Shown here: one piece after another, positions 1 through 8,269 of the stretch
Layout of the letters: every line of letters starts with the position of its first letter
Position numbering within the stretch: position 1 is the stretch's first letter
Source: DASUCS01 sp041166745
Lineage (GTDB): Bacteria; Actinomycetota; Acidimicrobiia; Acidimicrobiales; JACDCH01
Assembly (NCBI GenBank): GCA_041166745.1
Contig: JBEEGH010000005.1
Coordinates: forward strand, 124,001 to 188,000
Direction: 5' to 3'
DNA: 64,000 nucleotides
Notes under the pieces: model-generated
The model's database searches: none
What the model was told of the DNA's origin: nothing
What the model saw: only the letters and a program-made list of their open reading frames with translations
Position numbers and translations under genes: made by a program

Positions 1-561
1 GATCGCCCAACGCAATGCATCGATGATCGTGTTGCCGGTGATCACGATGTGCTCATCGGCGATGCCCTCGCGCCGAAGATTGCTCGCCGCTCGGGGCGTC
101 GGCGCGAGGTGAAGCGCGGCGAGTTGGCCGATGAGCTTTCGGTTGGCTTCCTCGGGGTACGGGCTGAGCCAGCTTCCCGTGCGCAAGCCGGCCTCGACGT
201 GCACGACCGGGACGCGGTGGTACAGCGCCGCGAGCGCACCCGCGAAGGCGGTCGTGGTGTCGCCCTGGACGACGAGCGCATCCGGCGGATCGTCCTCGAG
301 CACCTGATCGAGTCCCGCGAGGGCGCGGACGGTGATGTCCGCGAGTCGTTGCCGCTGCGTGAGCAAGGCGAGGTCGGCCTCGGGAACGATGTCGAAGACA
401 TCGAGTACGGGGTCGACCATCTCTCGGTGCTGGCCGGTCACCACGACCACCGGATCGATGCCGCGGCGCGTCTTCAGCTCGTGGACCACCGGACCGAGCT
501 TGATCGCCTCGGGTCGAGTGCCGATGATGACCAATACGCGACGGACATCCGCTTCGGTCAC
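1..561 (-). CDS. wecB: UDP-N-acetylglucosamine 2-epimerase (non-hydrolysing), C-terminus missing
   Basis: This family interconverts UDP-GlcNAc and UDP-ManNAc in the cytoplasm, feeding cell-wall or capsule polysaccharide synthesis. The 187 codons present give the N-terminal Rossmann half: GTRPEAIK at residues 14-21, VVQGDTTT at about 97-104, VEAGLRT at 122-128 and PEEANR at 136-141, all family signatures. The rest of the protein (usually about 360-390 aa) lies beyond the left edge. The start is GTG at 561..559. It overlaps the TGA of the upstream glycosyltransferase in a GTGA junction, so the two are probably co-translated. Placement in the family is firm; the pathway end product is not visible. 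Confidence 0.9.
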   Translation of the reverse strand, partial: MTEADVRRVLVIIGTRPEAIKLGPVVHELKTRRGIDPVVVVTGQHREMVDPVLDVFDIVPEADLALLTQRQRLADITVRALAGLDQVLEDDPPDALVVQGDTTTAFAGALAALYHRVPVVHVEAGLRTGSWLSPYPEEANRKLIGQLAALHLAPTPRAASNLRREGIADEHIVITGNTIIDALRWAI

Positions 562-1253
562 GACGCGCGGCGCAATCGACGCGCGAGTGCGAAGGCGCGC
601 GCGTAACGCGGCACGAGGCGGAAGTACCGCATCTTGGACATCCCGGCGGCGCGCTGTTCCAGGACGAGCGGCACTTCGACGATCTTGCGGCCCGCCGCAA
701 CGAGGCGGGCCGAGACCTCGAGTTGCACTTCGAATCCCGTCGACTCCAGTGGCATCCCGCGTACCACCTCGGCGCGAAACGCCCGGTATCCGGTGGTGAT
801 GTCGCGCATCGGAAATCGGAGAACACGACGAAGAATTCCGTTTGCTCTTCGTGAGATGGCCTGGCGCCACCACGGCACGCCGTGCATGCCTCCGCCGGGC
901 ACGTATCGACTCGCGAACGCGGCATCGGCATCGCGACAGGCAGAGACGAGCTCGTCGATGAGCGCAACCGGATGCGAGAGATCGGCGTCCATCGTGACGA
1001 TCACATCGCCTGTTGCGAGTGCGAAGCCCGTCGACAACGCCGCACCCAGCCCGCGGTTGTTCGGGTGGGTCACCACGCGAATGCGGTCATCGGCCGCCGC
1101 GGCCGCGGCGAGGAGCTTCGCCGTCGCGTCGTCGGAGCCGTCGTCGACGACGAGAAGCTCGCCATCCTCGGGCAACGCCCCGAGAATCTCTGCGCACGAC
1201 CGTTCGATCACGTCTTCTTCATTGAAGGCTGGCGTGAGAACGGTCAGCCGCAC
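558..1253 (-). CDS. Family 2 glycosyltransferase (dolichyl-phosphate mannose synthase-like)
   Basis: This is a 231-aa GT-A glycosyltransferase with an N-terminal nucleotide-sugar site: TPAFNEED at 7-14, VVDDGSDD at 35-42 and the metal-binding DAD at 89-91. The region around DITTGYRAFR is typical of the DPM1/polyprenyl-phosphate sugar transferase group, which moves a sugar from a nucleotide donor to a lipid carrier at the inner membrane face. There is no C-terminal membrane segment, so it is the short soluble form. The start is GTG, with an in-frame TAG close upstream. It is translationally coupled to the wecB-like gene, which suggests a shared role in surface polysaccharide or lipid-linked sugar synthesis. 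The true acceptor cannot be read from sequence. Confidence 0.88.
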   Translation of the reverse strand: MRLTVLTPAFNEEDVIERSCAEILGALPEDGELLVVDDGSDDATAKLLAAAAAADDRIRVVTHPNNRGLGAALSTGFALATGDVIVTMDADLSHPVALIDELVSACRDADAAFASRYVPGGGMHGVPWWRQAISRRANGILRRVLRFPMRDITTGYRAFRAEVVRGMPLESTGFEVQLEVSARLVAAGRKIVEVPLVLEQRAAGMSKMRYFRLVPRYARAFALARRLRRAS

Positions 1254-1398
1254 GGCGCTCTAGGAGCCGAGCCGATAGGCGAGGCGACCCATGGGCACAG
1301 TGTCCACTTGTCGGGAGGCGGAGCCTGATGACGAGCTGTTTGCAATGAGAACTCGGACCAGTCCGCTCATGTTCGTAGCGTAGAGAGAGACGGGATGG

Positions 1399-1437
1399 TT
1401 CGGTGGTATCAGGGGCGACCGGTACACTCACGCCCCT
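1399..1437 (+). promoter_or_regulatory. Putative tig promoter with inverted repeat around the -10 element
   Basis: TACACT (1423-1428) fits an actinobacterial -10 and ends 9 bases before the GTG start of tig; a weak -35 (TTCGGT, 1399-1404) lies 18 bases upstream. No Shine-Dalgarno sequence is present, so the message is probably leaderless. AGGGGCG (1411-1417) and CGCCCCT (1431-1437) form a perfect 7-bp inverted repeat that encloses the -10 and abuts the start codon, as an operator might. Confidence 0.4.
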
Positions 1438-2796
1438 GTGAAGGCTGTCGTCGAACCCCTCGAGGGCAACAAGGTCAAGCTCTCGGTCGAGGTCGACGAA
1501 AGCGAATTCGAGAAAGACATCGATGCCGCGTTCCGGCGGATCGCCAAGGAGGTCCGTCTTCCGGGCTTTCGTCCCGGCAAGGCGCCGCGCCGCATCCTCG
1601 AAGCCAAGCTGGGCAAAGACGTCGGTCGGGAAGAGGCACTGCGCGAGGCGCTGCCCACCTACTACTACCAAGCGGTCAAGGAAAACGAAGTCGACGCCAT
1701 CGCCGCGCCAGAGCTCGAGATCACTTCAGGCAAGGACGAAGGCCCGGTGGCCTTCGACGCTGTGGTCGAGGTGCGCCCGTCAGTTTCGGTGCCGGGCTAC
1801 GCGAGTCTTCGGGTCGAGATCGCCAAGCCCGAGGCGACCGATGAGGAGATCGACGCACAGATCGAGCGCTTGCGCCAGCAGTACGGCGAGCTGACCGCGG
1901 TCGACCGCCCGGCCATCGACGCCGACCACGTCACCATCACGATCAACGGCAGCCGCGATGGCGAGGCGATCGCCGGCCTGCAGGCCGACGACTACCTCTA
2001 CGAGGTCGGAACCGGCAGCATCGCGGACGAGCTCGACGCGAACCTTCGCGGCGCGAAGGTGGGCGACATTCTCTCGTTCGAGGCGCAACCTCAAGACCCC
2101 GATGAAGCCCCAGTGCAGTTTCGGGTCATCGTCAAAGACGTCAAGGAGAAGGTTCTCCCTGTGGTCGCGGACGAATGGGCAAACGACGTATCCGAGTTCG
2201 AGACGGTCGATGAATTGCGAGCCGACATCGCCGATCGCATCACGCGAGTGCGAAAGATCCAGGCGCAGATCGTCGTGCGTGAGAAGACGGCCACGGCCCT
2301 CGTCGAACTCGTCGATCAAGATGTACCTGATGCGCTGGTCGGTGCAGAGTTGCAGCAGCGACTGCAGGACTTCGCGCTGAGGCTCAACGCCCAGGGCGTT
2401 TCGCCGGACCAGTACTTCGAGGCGACGGGTCAATCCCAGGCCACCCTCGTCGAGGAGCTTCGGGAGCTGGCCGTGCAAGGGGTCAAGGCCGATCTCGCAT
2501 TGCGGGCGGTCGCCGATGCCGAGGGCATCGAGGCCACCGACCTCGACATCGACGAAGAGATCGAGCAACTGGCACAACGGCTGGACCAGAAGCCCACCAA
2601 GTTGCGGCAGGACTTGGAGCGCGCTGATCAGATCCCGGCGGTACGCTCGGACATCAAGAAGCGCAAGGCGCTGGATTGGCTCGTCGAACACGTCGAGCTG
2701 GTCGACGAGCAGGGTGAGCCAATCGAGCGAGCAGCCCTCGAGCTACCCGCAGACGACCCAGATTCCGACAACACGATCGAAGAGGAAAACGAGTAA
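1438..2796 (+). CDS. tig: Trigger factor (ribosome-associated chaperone / prolyl isomerase)
   Basis: Trigger factor binds ribosomal protein L23 at the tunnel exit and helps nascent chains fold. The 452-aa product has the expected three-part architecture. The N-terminal ribosome-binding domain carries the GFRPGKAP loop around residues 41-48 (FRxGxxP signature). An FKBP-type prolyl isomerase domain follows at about 155-240 and a long helical C-terminal domain after that, ending in an acidic tail (SDNTIEEENE). The start is GTG with the conserved opening KAVVEPLEGNKVKLSVEVDE. Its stop overlaps the clpP start (TAATG), making a tig-clpP-clpX unit, the classic arrangement in actinobacteria and many other bacteria. 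Confidence 0.96.
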   Translation: MKAVVEPLEGNKVKLSVEVDESEFEKDIDAAFRRIAKEVRLPGFRPGKAPRRILEAKLGKDVGREEALREALPTYYYQAVKENEVDAIAAPELEITSGKDEGPVAFDAVVEVRPSVSVPGYASLRVEIAKPEATDEEIDAQIERLRQQYGELTAVDRPAIDADHVTITINGSRDGEAIAGLQADDYLYEVGTGSIADELDANLRGAKVGDILSFEAQPQDPDEAPVQFRVIVKDVKEKVLPVVADEWANDVSEFETVDELRADIADRITRVRKIQAQIVVREKTATALVELVDQDVPDALVGAELQQRLQDFALRLNAQGVSPDQYFEATGQSQATLVEELRELAVQGVKADLALRAVADAEGIEATDLDIDEEIEQLAQRLDQKPTKLRQDLERADQIPAVRSDIKKRKALDWLVEHVELVDEQGEPIERAALELPADDPDSDNTIEEENE

Positions 2797-3428
2797 TGGA
2801 GCCCGCGTTCAACTACCTGGTGCCGACGGTCGTCGAGCAGACCAATCGTGGTGAGCGGGCGTACGACTTGTACTCGCGCTTGCTCAAGGAACACATCATC
2901 TTCCTGGGCACGCCGATCGACGACACGATCGCCAACCTCGTGTGCGCGCAGCTGTTGCATCTCGAGTCGGAGAATCCCGACAAGGACATCAACATCTACA
3001 TCAACTCTCCGGGCGGCGACATCACCGGTTTGTTCGCGATCTACGACACGATGCAGTACATCAAGCCCGACATCGCCACGATCTGCTTCGGACAAGCCGC
3101 TTCCGCGGCGGCCGTGCTGCTGGCGGCGGGCACGCCCGGCAAGCGCCTTGCGCTACCGCACGCGCGCATCCTGCTGCACCAGCCGTGGGGGAGCGGTGCC
3201 GGCCAAGCGGCCGACATCGAGATCCAGGCGAAGGAGATCTTGCGGATGCGCGACCTCCTCAACCAGATCCTCGCTGATCACACGGGGCAGCCGGTGGAGA
3301 AGATCCACAAGGACACCGACCGCGACTTCGTAATGGAAGCGTCCGAGGCCAAGACATACGGCATCATCGATGAGGTCATCTCGACTCGTGAGCTGGCCGA
3401 CAAGACCGGCGCCATCAGGGCGAGCTGA
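2796..3428 (+). CDS. clpP: ATP-dependent Clp protease proteolytic subunit ClpP
   Basis: This serine peptidase forms the double-ring chamber into which ClpX feeds unfolded proteins. The 210-aa product has the catalytic triad in place: Ser103 in GQAASAAAVLL, His128 in ARILLHQP and an Asp in HKDTDRD (about 173). INSPGG at 70-75 is the oxyanion-region signature. The residues just after the serine are Ala-Ala rather than the usual Met-Gly. The start codon overlaps the tig stop, and clpX follows after 41 bases. Streptomyces and mycobacteria carry two adjacent clpP genes; only one is present here, so any partner ClpP must be encoded elsewhere. Confidence 0.95.
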   Translation: MEPAFNYLVPTVVEQTNRGERAYDLYSRLLKEHIIFLGTPIDDTIANLVCAQLLHLESENPDKDINIYINSPGGDITGLFAIYDTMQYIKPDIATICFGQAASAAAVLLAAGTPGKRLALPHARILLHQPWGSGAGQAADIEIQAKEILRMRDLLNQILADHTGQPVEKIHKDTDRDFVMEASEAKTYGIIDEVISTRELADKTGAIRAS

Positions 3429-3469
3429 GCAGAGTCACAGAGACAGAACGAGGAAGGGGGGCGTAGACA

Positions 3470-4744
3470 GTGGCGAAGTTCGGTGACGGGGGTGAGCTAC
3501 TCAAATGCTCGTTCTGTGGGAAGTCGCAGAAGCAGGTCAAGAAGCTCATTGCCGGTCCCGGCGTGTACATCTGCGACGAGTGCATCGATCTCTGCAACGA
3601 GATCATCGAAGAGGAGTTGTCGGAGACCTCCGAGCTCCACTTCGACGAGCTGCCCAAGCCCCGTGAGATCTTCGAGTTCCTGAACGACTACATCATCGGC
3701 CAGGAGCACGCGAAGAAGATCCTGTCCGTCGCGGTCTACAACCACTACAAGCGCATTCAGTTCGGCGCAGGGCCTGAGGCCGATGTCGAGCTGGCCAAGT
3801 CGAACATCTTGCTGATCGGCCCCACAGGCTGCGGCAAGACGCTGCTGGCCCAAACGCTGGCGCGCATGCTCAACGTGCCGTTCGCGATCGCGGATGCCAC
3901 GGCACTCACCGAGGCGGGTTACGTCGGTGAAGACGTCGAGAACATCCTGCTCAAGCTGATTCAAGCAGCCGACTACGACGTCAAGAAGGCCGAGACCGGC
4001 ATCATCTACATCGACGAGATCGACAAGATCGCTCGTAAGAGCGAGAACCCGTCGATCACCCGCGACGTGTCGGGTGAGGGCGTGCAGCAAGCGTTGCTCA
4101 AGATCCTCGAAGGCACGACTGCATCGGTGCCGCCGCAGGGTGGCCGCAAGCATCCCCACCAAGAGTTCATCCAGATCGACACCACGAACATCCTCTTCAT
4201 CTGCGGTGGCGCGTTCGCCGGCATCGAGAAGATCATCGAGAGTCGCGCCGGTTCCAAGGGCGTCGGCTTCGGCGCCGACATCCGGCGCGCCGACGAGAAA
4301 GACCTCGGCGCCGTACTCGAGAAGGTGCTTCCCGAAGACCTGCTGAAGTTCGGCTTGATCCCCGAGTTCATCGGCCGCTTGCCAGTCATCGGCGCGGTGT
4401 CCAACCTCGACAAAGACGCACTCATTCGTATCCTCATCGAGCCGAAGAACGCGCTGATCAAGCAGTACCGCAAGTTCTTCGAGTTCGAAGACGTCGAGCT
4501 CGAGTTCAGCGACGACGCCCTCGACGCTGTCGCCGATCTCGCGCTGTTGCGGGGCACCGGAGCTCGCGGACTGCGGGCGATCCTCGAAGAGGTCTTGCTC
4601 AACATCATGTACGACCTTCCGAGCCGCACCGACATCGGCAAGTGCGTGATCAACGCGCAGGCCGTGCTCGAGAAGGTCAACCCCACGCTCGTTCCGCGGA
4701 ACGAGACGGCGCGCCAGACCCGGCCGCGCCGCGCCGCTTCCTGA
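3470..4744 (+). CDS. clpX: ATP-dependent Clp protease ATP-binding subunit ClpX
   Basis: ClpX is the AAA+ unfoldase that recognises tagged substrates and threads them into ClpP. The 424-aa protein starts with the C4 zinc-binding domain (Cys13, Cys16, Cys35, Cys38). It then has Walker A GPTGCGKT at 117-124, the pore-loop region GYVGED at 150-155 and Walker B IIYIDEIDK at 178-186, followed by the C-terminal small AAA domain. Length matches the family. The start is GTG, preceded by a purine-rich AGGAAGGGGGG ribosome-binding site. It is co-directional with tig and clpP. Confidence 0.97.
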   Translation: MAKFGDGGELLKCSFCGKSQKQVKKLIAGPGVYICDECIDLCNEIIEEELSETSELHFDELPKPREIFEFLNDYIIGQEHAKKILSVAVYNHYKRIQFGAGPEADVELAKSNILLIGPTGCGKTLLAQTLARMLNVPFAIADATALTEAGYVGEDVENILLKLIQAADYDVKKAETGIIYIDEIDKIARKSENPSITRDVSGEGVQQALLKILEGTTASVPPQGGRKHPHQEFIQIDTTNILFICGGAFAGIEKIIESRAGSKGVGFGADIRRADEKDLGAVLEKVLPEDLLKFGLIPEFIGRLPVIGAVSNLDKDALIRILIEPKNALIKQYRKFFEFEDVELEFSDDALDAVADLALLRGTGARGLRAILEEVLLNIMYDLPSRTDIGKCVINAQAVLEKVNPTLVPRNETARQTRPRRAAS

Positions 4745-4785
4745 TCTCTGACTGAACCGGCGCGAGGAGGGGTACTCGGCCCCGC

Positions 4786-5304
4786 ATGAAGCGACTCGTT
4801 GTCTTTGCATTGGTCGGTGGCGGTATCGGTGCGGGAGCAGCGCTCGCTCGCAACGATGCCCCTTCTGATGGCAGTGCCCCCCAGCCTGATCTCAAGACCG
4901 CCGCGATGAGTGGTGCGGCCGCCGGAGGTTTCATCGGCTTCGTCCTCGACCGCAGGGCGAAGCGCAAGGCCCGCAAGACCAAGCTCGTCGGCTACGCGCA
5001 CAAGGCCAGGCCGAAGGTCGAGGCCGCCCTCGAGGCCGCGTTCGCCGCCGCCGAGATCGCCCTGCCCAAGGTCGAGGCCGCCGCCGAGGTGGCACGCGAG
5101 CGAGCGAAGGAGCGGGCCGTCGAGGCGGGCGGAGTGGCACGGGAGAAGGCGGTCGAGGCCGGCGCCGCGGCGCGCGAGCGGGCGGCTGAAGCCGCGATTC
5201 ACGCCAAGCACGTCGCCGCCGAGCGCGCGGACATCGCCAAGCGCAAGGCGAAGAAGGGTGGGCATCCGAAGGCTGCCAAGGCCCTCGATCTCCTCCCCGT
5301 CTGA
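4786..5304 (+). CDS. Ala/Lys-rich protein with N-terminal membrane segments, unknown function
   Basis: This is a 172-aa protein I cannot assign to a family. Residues 1-20 form a hydrophobic Gly/Ala segment and residues 38-55 a second Ala/Gly-rich hydrophobic segment ending in DRRAKRKARK. The remaining 110 residues are almost entirely Ala, Glu, Lys and Arg in imperfect repeats (for example VEAGGVAREKAVEAGAAARE), predicting a long charged helix or coiled coil. A GAGGAGGGG ribosome-binding site lies 15-20 bases before the ATG. It occupies the clpX-folC interval, where valS sits in Streptomyces. A membrane-anchored, DNA- or envelope-associated histone-like protein is possible, but this is only inference from composition. 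Confidence 0.7.
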   Translation: MKRLVVFALVGGGIGAGAALARNDAPSDGSAPQPDLKTAAMSGAAAGGFIGFVLDRRAKRKARKTKLVGYAHKARPKVEAALEAAFAAAEIALPKVEAAAEVARERAKERAVEAGGVAREKAVEAGAAARERAAEAAIHAKHVAAERADIAKRKAKKGGHPKAAKALDLLPV

Positions 5305-5359
5305 CGTTCTGGCCTCGACCGGCGCGGGATACCGTGCCGCGTGACGCCAGAATGCGGAA

Positions 5360-6646
5360 ATGACGCTCGCTGACGGACTGAACTGGCTCGACCGTCACAT
5401 CAACCTCGAGGCCACCGCCGGCCGGATCGAAGGGCTGTCGCTCGAGCGCATGCACCGGCTCGCCGAGGTGCTCGGCGATCCCCAAAACGGCTATCCCGTC
5501 ATCCACATCACCGGCACGAACGGCAAAGGCTCCACGGCCCGCATGGTCACCGGGCTGCTGGCTGAGGCGGGCCTCACCGTCGGGACCTACACCAGCCCGC
5601 ATCTCCAGCGGATCAACGAGCGCATCGCCCGGAACTCCGAACCGATAGACGACGAGGAGCTCGCCGCCCTGTTGGCGGACCTCGAGCGCCTCGAAGCCGT
5701 CGTGGCGGTGCCGAATTCCTACTTCGAGCTGCTCACCGCGGCCGCCCTCAGGTGGTTCGCCGACATCGCCGTGGACGTGGCAGTGGTGGAGGTCGGCCTA
5801 CTGGGTCGGTTCGACGCCACGAACATCTGTGATGGCGTCGTCGCCGTTGTCACCAACGTCGGTTACGACCACACCGATGGAACGGGCGATTGGCGGGCGC
5901 GCATCGCGGAGGAGAAGAGCGGCATCATCAAGCCGCTGAGCACACTGGTCCTCGGCGAGACCGATCCGTCTTTGGCCCCGATCTTCCATCGCGCCGGAGC
6001 GCGCGAAATCTGGGAGCGAGAACGCGACTTCGATTGCGAATCGAACGAACTCGCAGTCGGTGGACGTCTCCTCGAACTGCGAACACCGTCGGCGAGATAC
6101 GACGAGGTGTACCTCTCGCTTCACGGCGCGTATCAGGGCGACAACGCGGCCGTGGCACTCGCGGCGGCAGAAGCGTTCTTTGCATCGCCGTTGTCAGACG
6201 ACATCGTGCGCGACGCGTTCGCCTCGTTGACGATGCCCGGTCGATTCGAAGTCGTCGGCCGCGACCCGCTGATCGTGATCGACGGCGCGCACAGTCCCGA
6301 AGCGGCGGCGAGGGTCATTGAGACACTGCACGACGACTTCGAGCGCGGTGGTGACACGATTCTCGTCATCGGCATGCTGCAGCCGCGAGAGGTGACATCG
6401 ATGCTCGAGGCACTCGAGGTCGACACCGCGGCCGCCGTGATCGCGTGCGCGCCACCATCGCCGCGGGCAATCGATCCCGAAGCGATCGCCGCGGCCGCTG
6501 AGGCGTTGGGGGCACGAGTGATCGTCGAGCGCGATGTCGTCCACGCAGTCGAACGCGCCCGGGAGCTGGCAAATCCCAATGACGCGATCCTCATCACCGG
6601 TTCGCTGTACGTGGTGGGCGCAGCGCGTTCGCACCTGCTGCCGTGA
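5360..6646 (+). CDS. folC: Folylpolyglutamate synthase / dihydrofolate synthase
   Basis: FolC adds glutamate to dihydropteroate and to reduced folates, using ATP. The 428-aa protein has the Mur-ligase-like P-loop ITGTNGKGS at 50-58 and the second signature GLLGRFDATN at 146-155 (usual form GLGGRLDATN). The metal/ligand region SGIIKP is present, as is a C-terminal domain with DGAHSP around residue 314. The start ATG is the first one compatible with the family N-terminus. A 7-bp inverted repeat (TTCTGGC...GCCAGAA) lies in the 55-base upstream spacer. The folC-ndk-mreB order is the actinobacterial norm. Confidence 0.94.
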   Translation: MTLADGLNWLDRHINLEATAGRIEGLSLERMHRLAEVLGDPQNGYPVIHITGTNGKGSTARMVTGLLAEAGLTVGTYTSPHLQRINERIARNSEPIDDEELAALLADLERLEAVVAVPNSYFELLTAAALRWFADIAVDVAVVEVGLLGRFDATNICDGVVAVVTNVGYDHTDGTGDWRARIAEEKSGIIKPLSTLVLGETDPSLAPIFHRAGAREIWERERDFDCESNELAVGGRLLELRTPSARYDEVYLSLHGAYQGDNAAVALAAAEAFFASPLSDDIVRDAFASLTMPGRFEVVGRDPLIVIDGAHSPEAAARVIETLHDDFERGGDTILVIGMLQPREVTSMLEALEVDTAAAVIACAPPSPRAIDPEAIAAAAEALGARVIVERDVVHAVERARELANPNDAILITGSLYVVGAARSHLLP

Positions 6647-6652
6647 TCCACC

Positions 6653-6658
6653 TACCCT
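6653..6658 (+). promoter_or_regulatory. Putative -10 element for leaderless ndk transcription
   Basis: TACCCT ends 7 bases before the ndk ATG in the 19-base folC-ndk gap. No Shine-Dalgarno sequence and no convincing -35 are visible. The position fits a leaderless transcript; this is inference from spacing alone. Confidence 0.35.
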
Positions 6659-6665
6659 CCGCGCC

Positions 6666-7076
6666 ATGAACCGGACCTTTGTGATGGCCAAGCCCGATGC
6701 CGTGGAGCGGGGGCTGATCGGAGAGATCGTGGCGCGGCTCGAGCGCAAGGGGCTACGCATCGTCGCGGCCGAGGAGCGCAGTGTGGACGAGAACCTGGCG
6801 GCGGCGCACTACGCCGAGCATCTGACGAAGCCGTTCTACGGCGAGCTGATCACCTTCATCACTCGGTCACCCGTCTTTGCGATGGTCGTGGAAGGGCCAG
6901 CCGACAACACGTTCTCGCTCGTGCGGATGCTCGTCGGCGCCACGAAGGTCGACGACGCGTTGCCAGGCACGATTCGCGGCGACTTCGCAACGACGACAAC
7001 CGAAAATCTCGTACATGCGAGCGACGGCCACGAGTCCGCAACGAGGGAGATCAAGCTGTGGTTTCCGCAGCTCTGA
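6666..7076 (+). CDS. ndk: Nucleoside diphosphate kinase
   Basis: Ndk transfers the gamma phosphate of ATP to other nucleoside diphosphates through a phosphohistidine. The 136-aa product is of standard length. It opens with RTFVMAKPDAVERGLIGEI and contains the active-site loop NLVHASDGHESA with the phosphorylated His117. Upstream in-frame codons exist, but the family N-terminus is unambiguous at this ATG. The gene follows folC closely and precedes the mre operon, as in Streptomyces. Confidence 0.96.
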   Translation: MNRTFVMAKPDAVERGLIGEIVARLERKGLRIVAAEERSVDENLAAAHYAEHLTKPFYGELITFITRSPVFAMVVEGPADNTFSLVRMLVGATKVDDALPGTIRGDFATTTTENLVHASDGHESATREIKLWFPQL

Positions 7077-7084
7077 CGCGTTGA

Positions 7085-7114
7085 TTGTTGCGAACGCGTT
7101 ACACCGTCTAACCT
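7085..7114 (+). promoter_or_regulatory. Putative promoter for the mreBCD-mrdA-rodA operon
   Basis: TTGTTG (7085-7090) and TAACCT (7109-7114) are separated by 18 bases in the 133-base ndk-mreB gap, about 95 bases before the mreB ATG. This resembles a housekeeping sigma promoter. Nothing else is apparent in this gap apart from a purine-rich stretch (GGGAAGCG) just before the mreB start. Confidence 0.4.
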
Positions 7115-7209
7115 GTCGCTCGAAGTAGGGGCCGACCATCGCGTCACTGGGCGTGCGGGTTTCGGTTGCCGACTACCCTTCGCCCACCACTCGCACGTAC
7201 GGGAAGCGC

Positions 7210-8253
7210 ATGTCCGAAACGGTTCTTTCGCAGTTCATGGGTCGCGACATGGCCGTCGATCTGGGCACGGCCAACACCGTCGTCTATGTGCGCGGTCGCG
7301 GCATCGTGCTCGATGAGCCCTCTGTCGTCGCCATCAACGCCCGTGACGGCCGCCTGCTCGCGGTCGGCACGGAGGCAAAGCGGATGATCGGGCGCACGCC
7401 CGCACACATCCAGGCGATCCGCCCTCTGAAAGACGGCGTCATCGCAGATTTCGAGATCTGCGAGAAGATGCTGAAGTACTTCATCACGAAGGTGCACCCA
7501 CGGCGGTTGTCGCTGCACCCTCGCATGGTGATCTGTGTGCCATCAGGCATCACCGGGGTCGAGCAACGTGCTGTGCAAGAGGCGGCAGAGTTCGCGGGCG
7601 CCCGCAAACCGGCGTACATCATCGAGGAGCCGATGGCCGCCGCCATCGGCGCCGGGCTTCCCGTGCAAGAGCCGACCGGCAACATGATCGTCGACATCGG
7701 TGGTGGCACGACCGAAGTTGCGGTTATCTCGCTCGGAGGTATCGTCGCCAGCCAGTCCGTGCGCGTCGGTGGTGACGAACTCGACGATGCCATCGTGAAC
7801 TACATCAAGAAGGAATACAGCCTCGCGCTCGGTGATCGCACCGCTGAAGAAGTGAAGATCGCGCTCGGTTCAGCGTGGCCGCTCGTCGACGAGGTGCACG
7901 CGGAGATCCGCGGCCGCGACCTCGTCACCGGTCTGCCGAAGACGATCGTCGTATCGACGCAGGAGATTCGCGCCGCAATCGAAGAGCCGGTGTCGGCCAT
8001 GGTCGACGCGGTCAAGGTCACGCTCGACAAGACGCCTCCCGAGCTGGCCGCCGACATCATGGAGCAGGGCATCGTGCTCAGTGGGGGCGGCGCGCTGCTG
8101 CACGGCATCGATGCGCGGATGCAACACGAGACCGGCATGCCGATCGTCATCGCGCCCGACCCGCTGCACGCGGTCGCCATCGGGTCTGGACAGTCGCTCG
8201 AGGAGTTCGACGCGCTGAAGGGCGTGCTGTTCTCGTCCCACGGCGATCGCTAA
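7210..8253 (+). CDS. mreB: Rod shape-determining protein MreB (bacterial actin)
   Basis: MreB forms membrane-associated filaments that position the elongation machinery. The protein has 347 aa from the ATG at 7210, preceded by GGGAAGCG. An in-frame ATG/GTG further upstream would add 19 unconserved residues. Actin-fold ATP-binding motifs are clear: DLGTANT at 17-23, DIGGGTTEVAVIS in the middle (phosphate 2) and LSGGGALLHG near the C-terminus (adenosine motif). It heads an operon with mreC, mreD, a class B PBP and rodA. Possession of the complete operon predicts rod-like cells or at least lateral wall synthesis. Confidence 0.96.
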   Translation: MSETVLSQFMGRDMAVDLGTANTVVYVRGRGIVLDEPSVVAINARDGRLLAVGTEAKRMIGRTPAHIQAIRPLKDGVIADFEICEKMLKYFITKVHPRRLSLHPRMVICVPSGITGVEQRAVQEAAEFAGARKPAYIIEEPMAAAIGAGLPVQEPTGNMIVDIGGGTTEVAVISLGGIVASQSVRVGGDELDDAIVNYIKKEYSLALGDRTAEEVKIALGSAWPLVDEVHAEIRGRDLVTGLPKTIVVSTQEIRAAIEEPVSAMVDAVKVTLDKTPPELAADIMEQGIVLSGGGALLHGIDARMQHETGMPIVIAPDPLHAVAIGSGQSLEEFDALKGVLFSSHGDR

Positions 8254-8269
8254 CTGCTGGGACAATTAG

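Noticed and set aside
1254..1437. Possible tRNA-Leu upstream of tig, as in many actinobacteria
   Set aside because: I looked for acceptor, anticodon and T-arm on both strands and found no TTCRANNC loop with paired stems.
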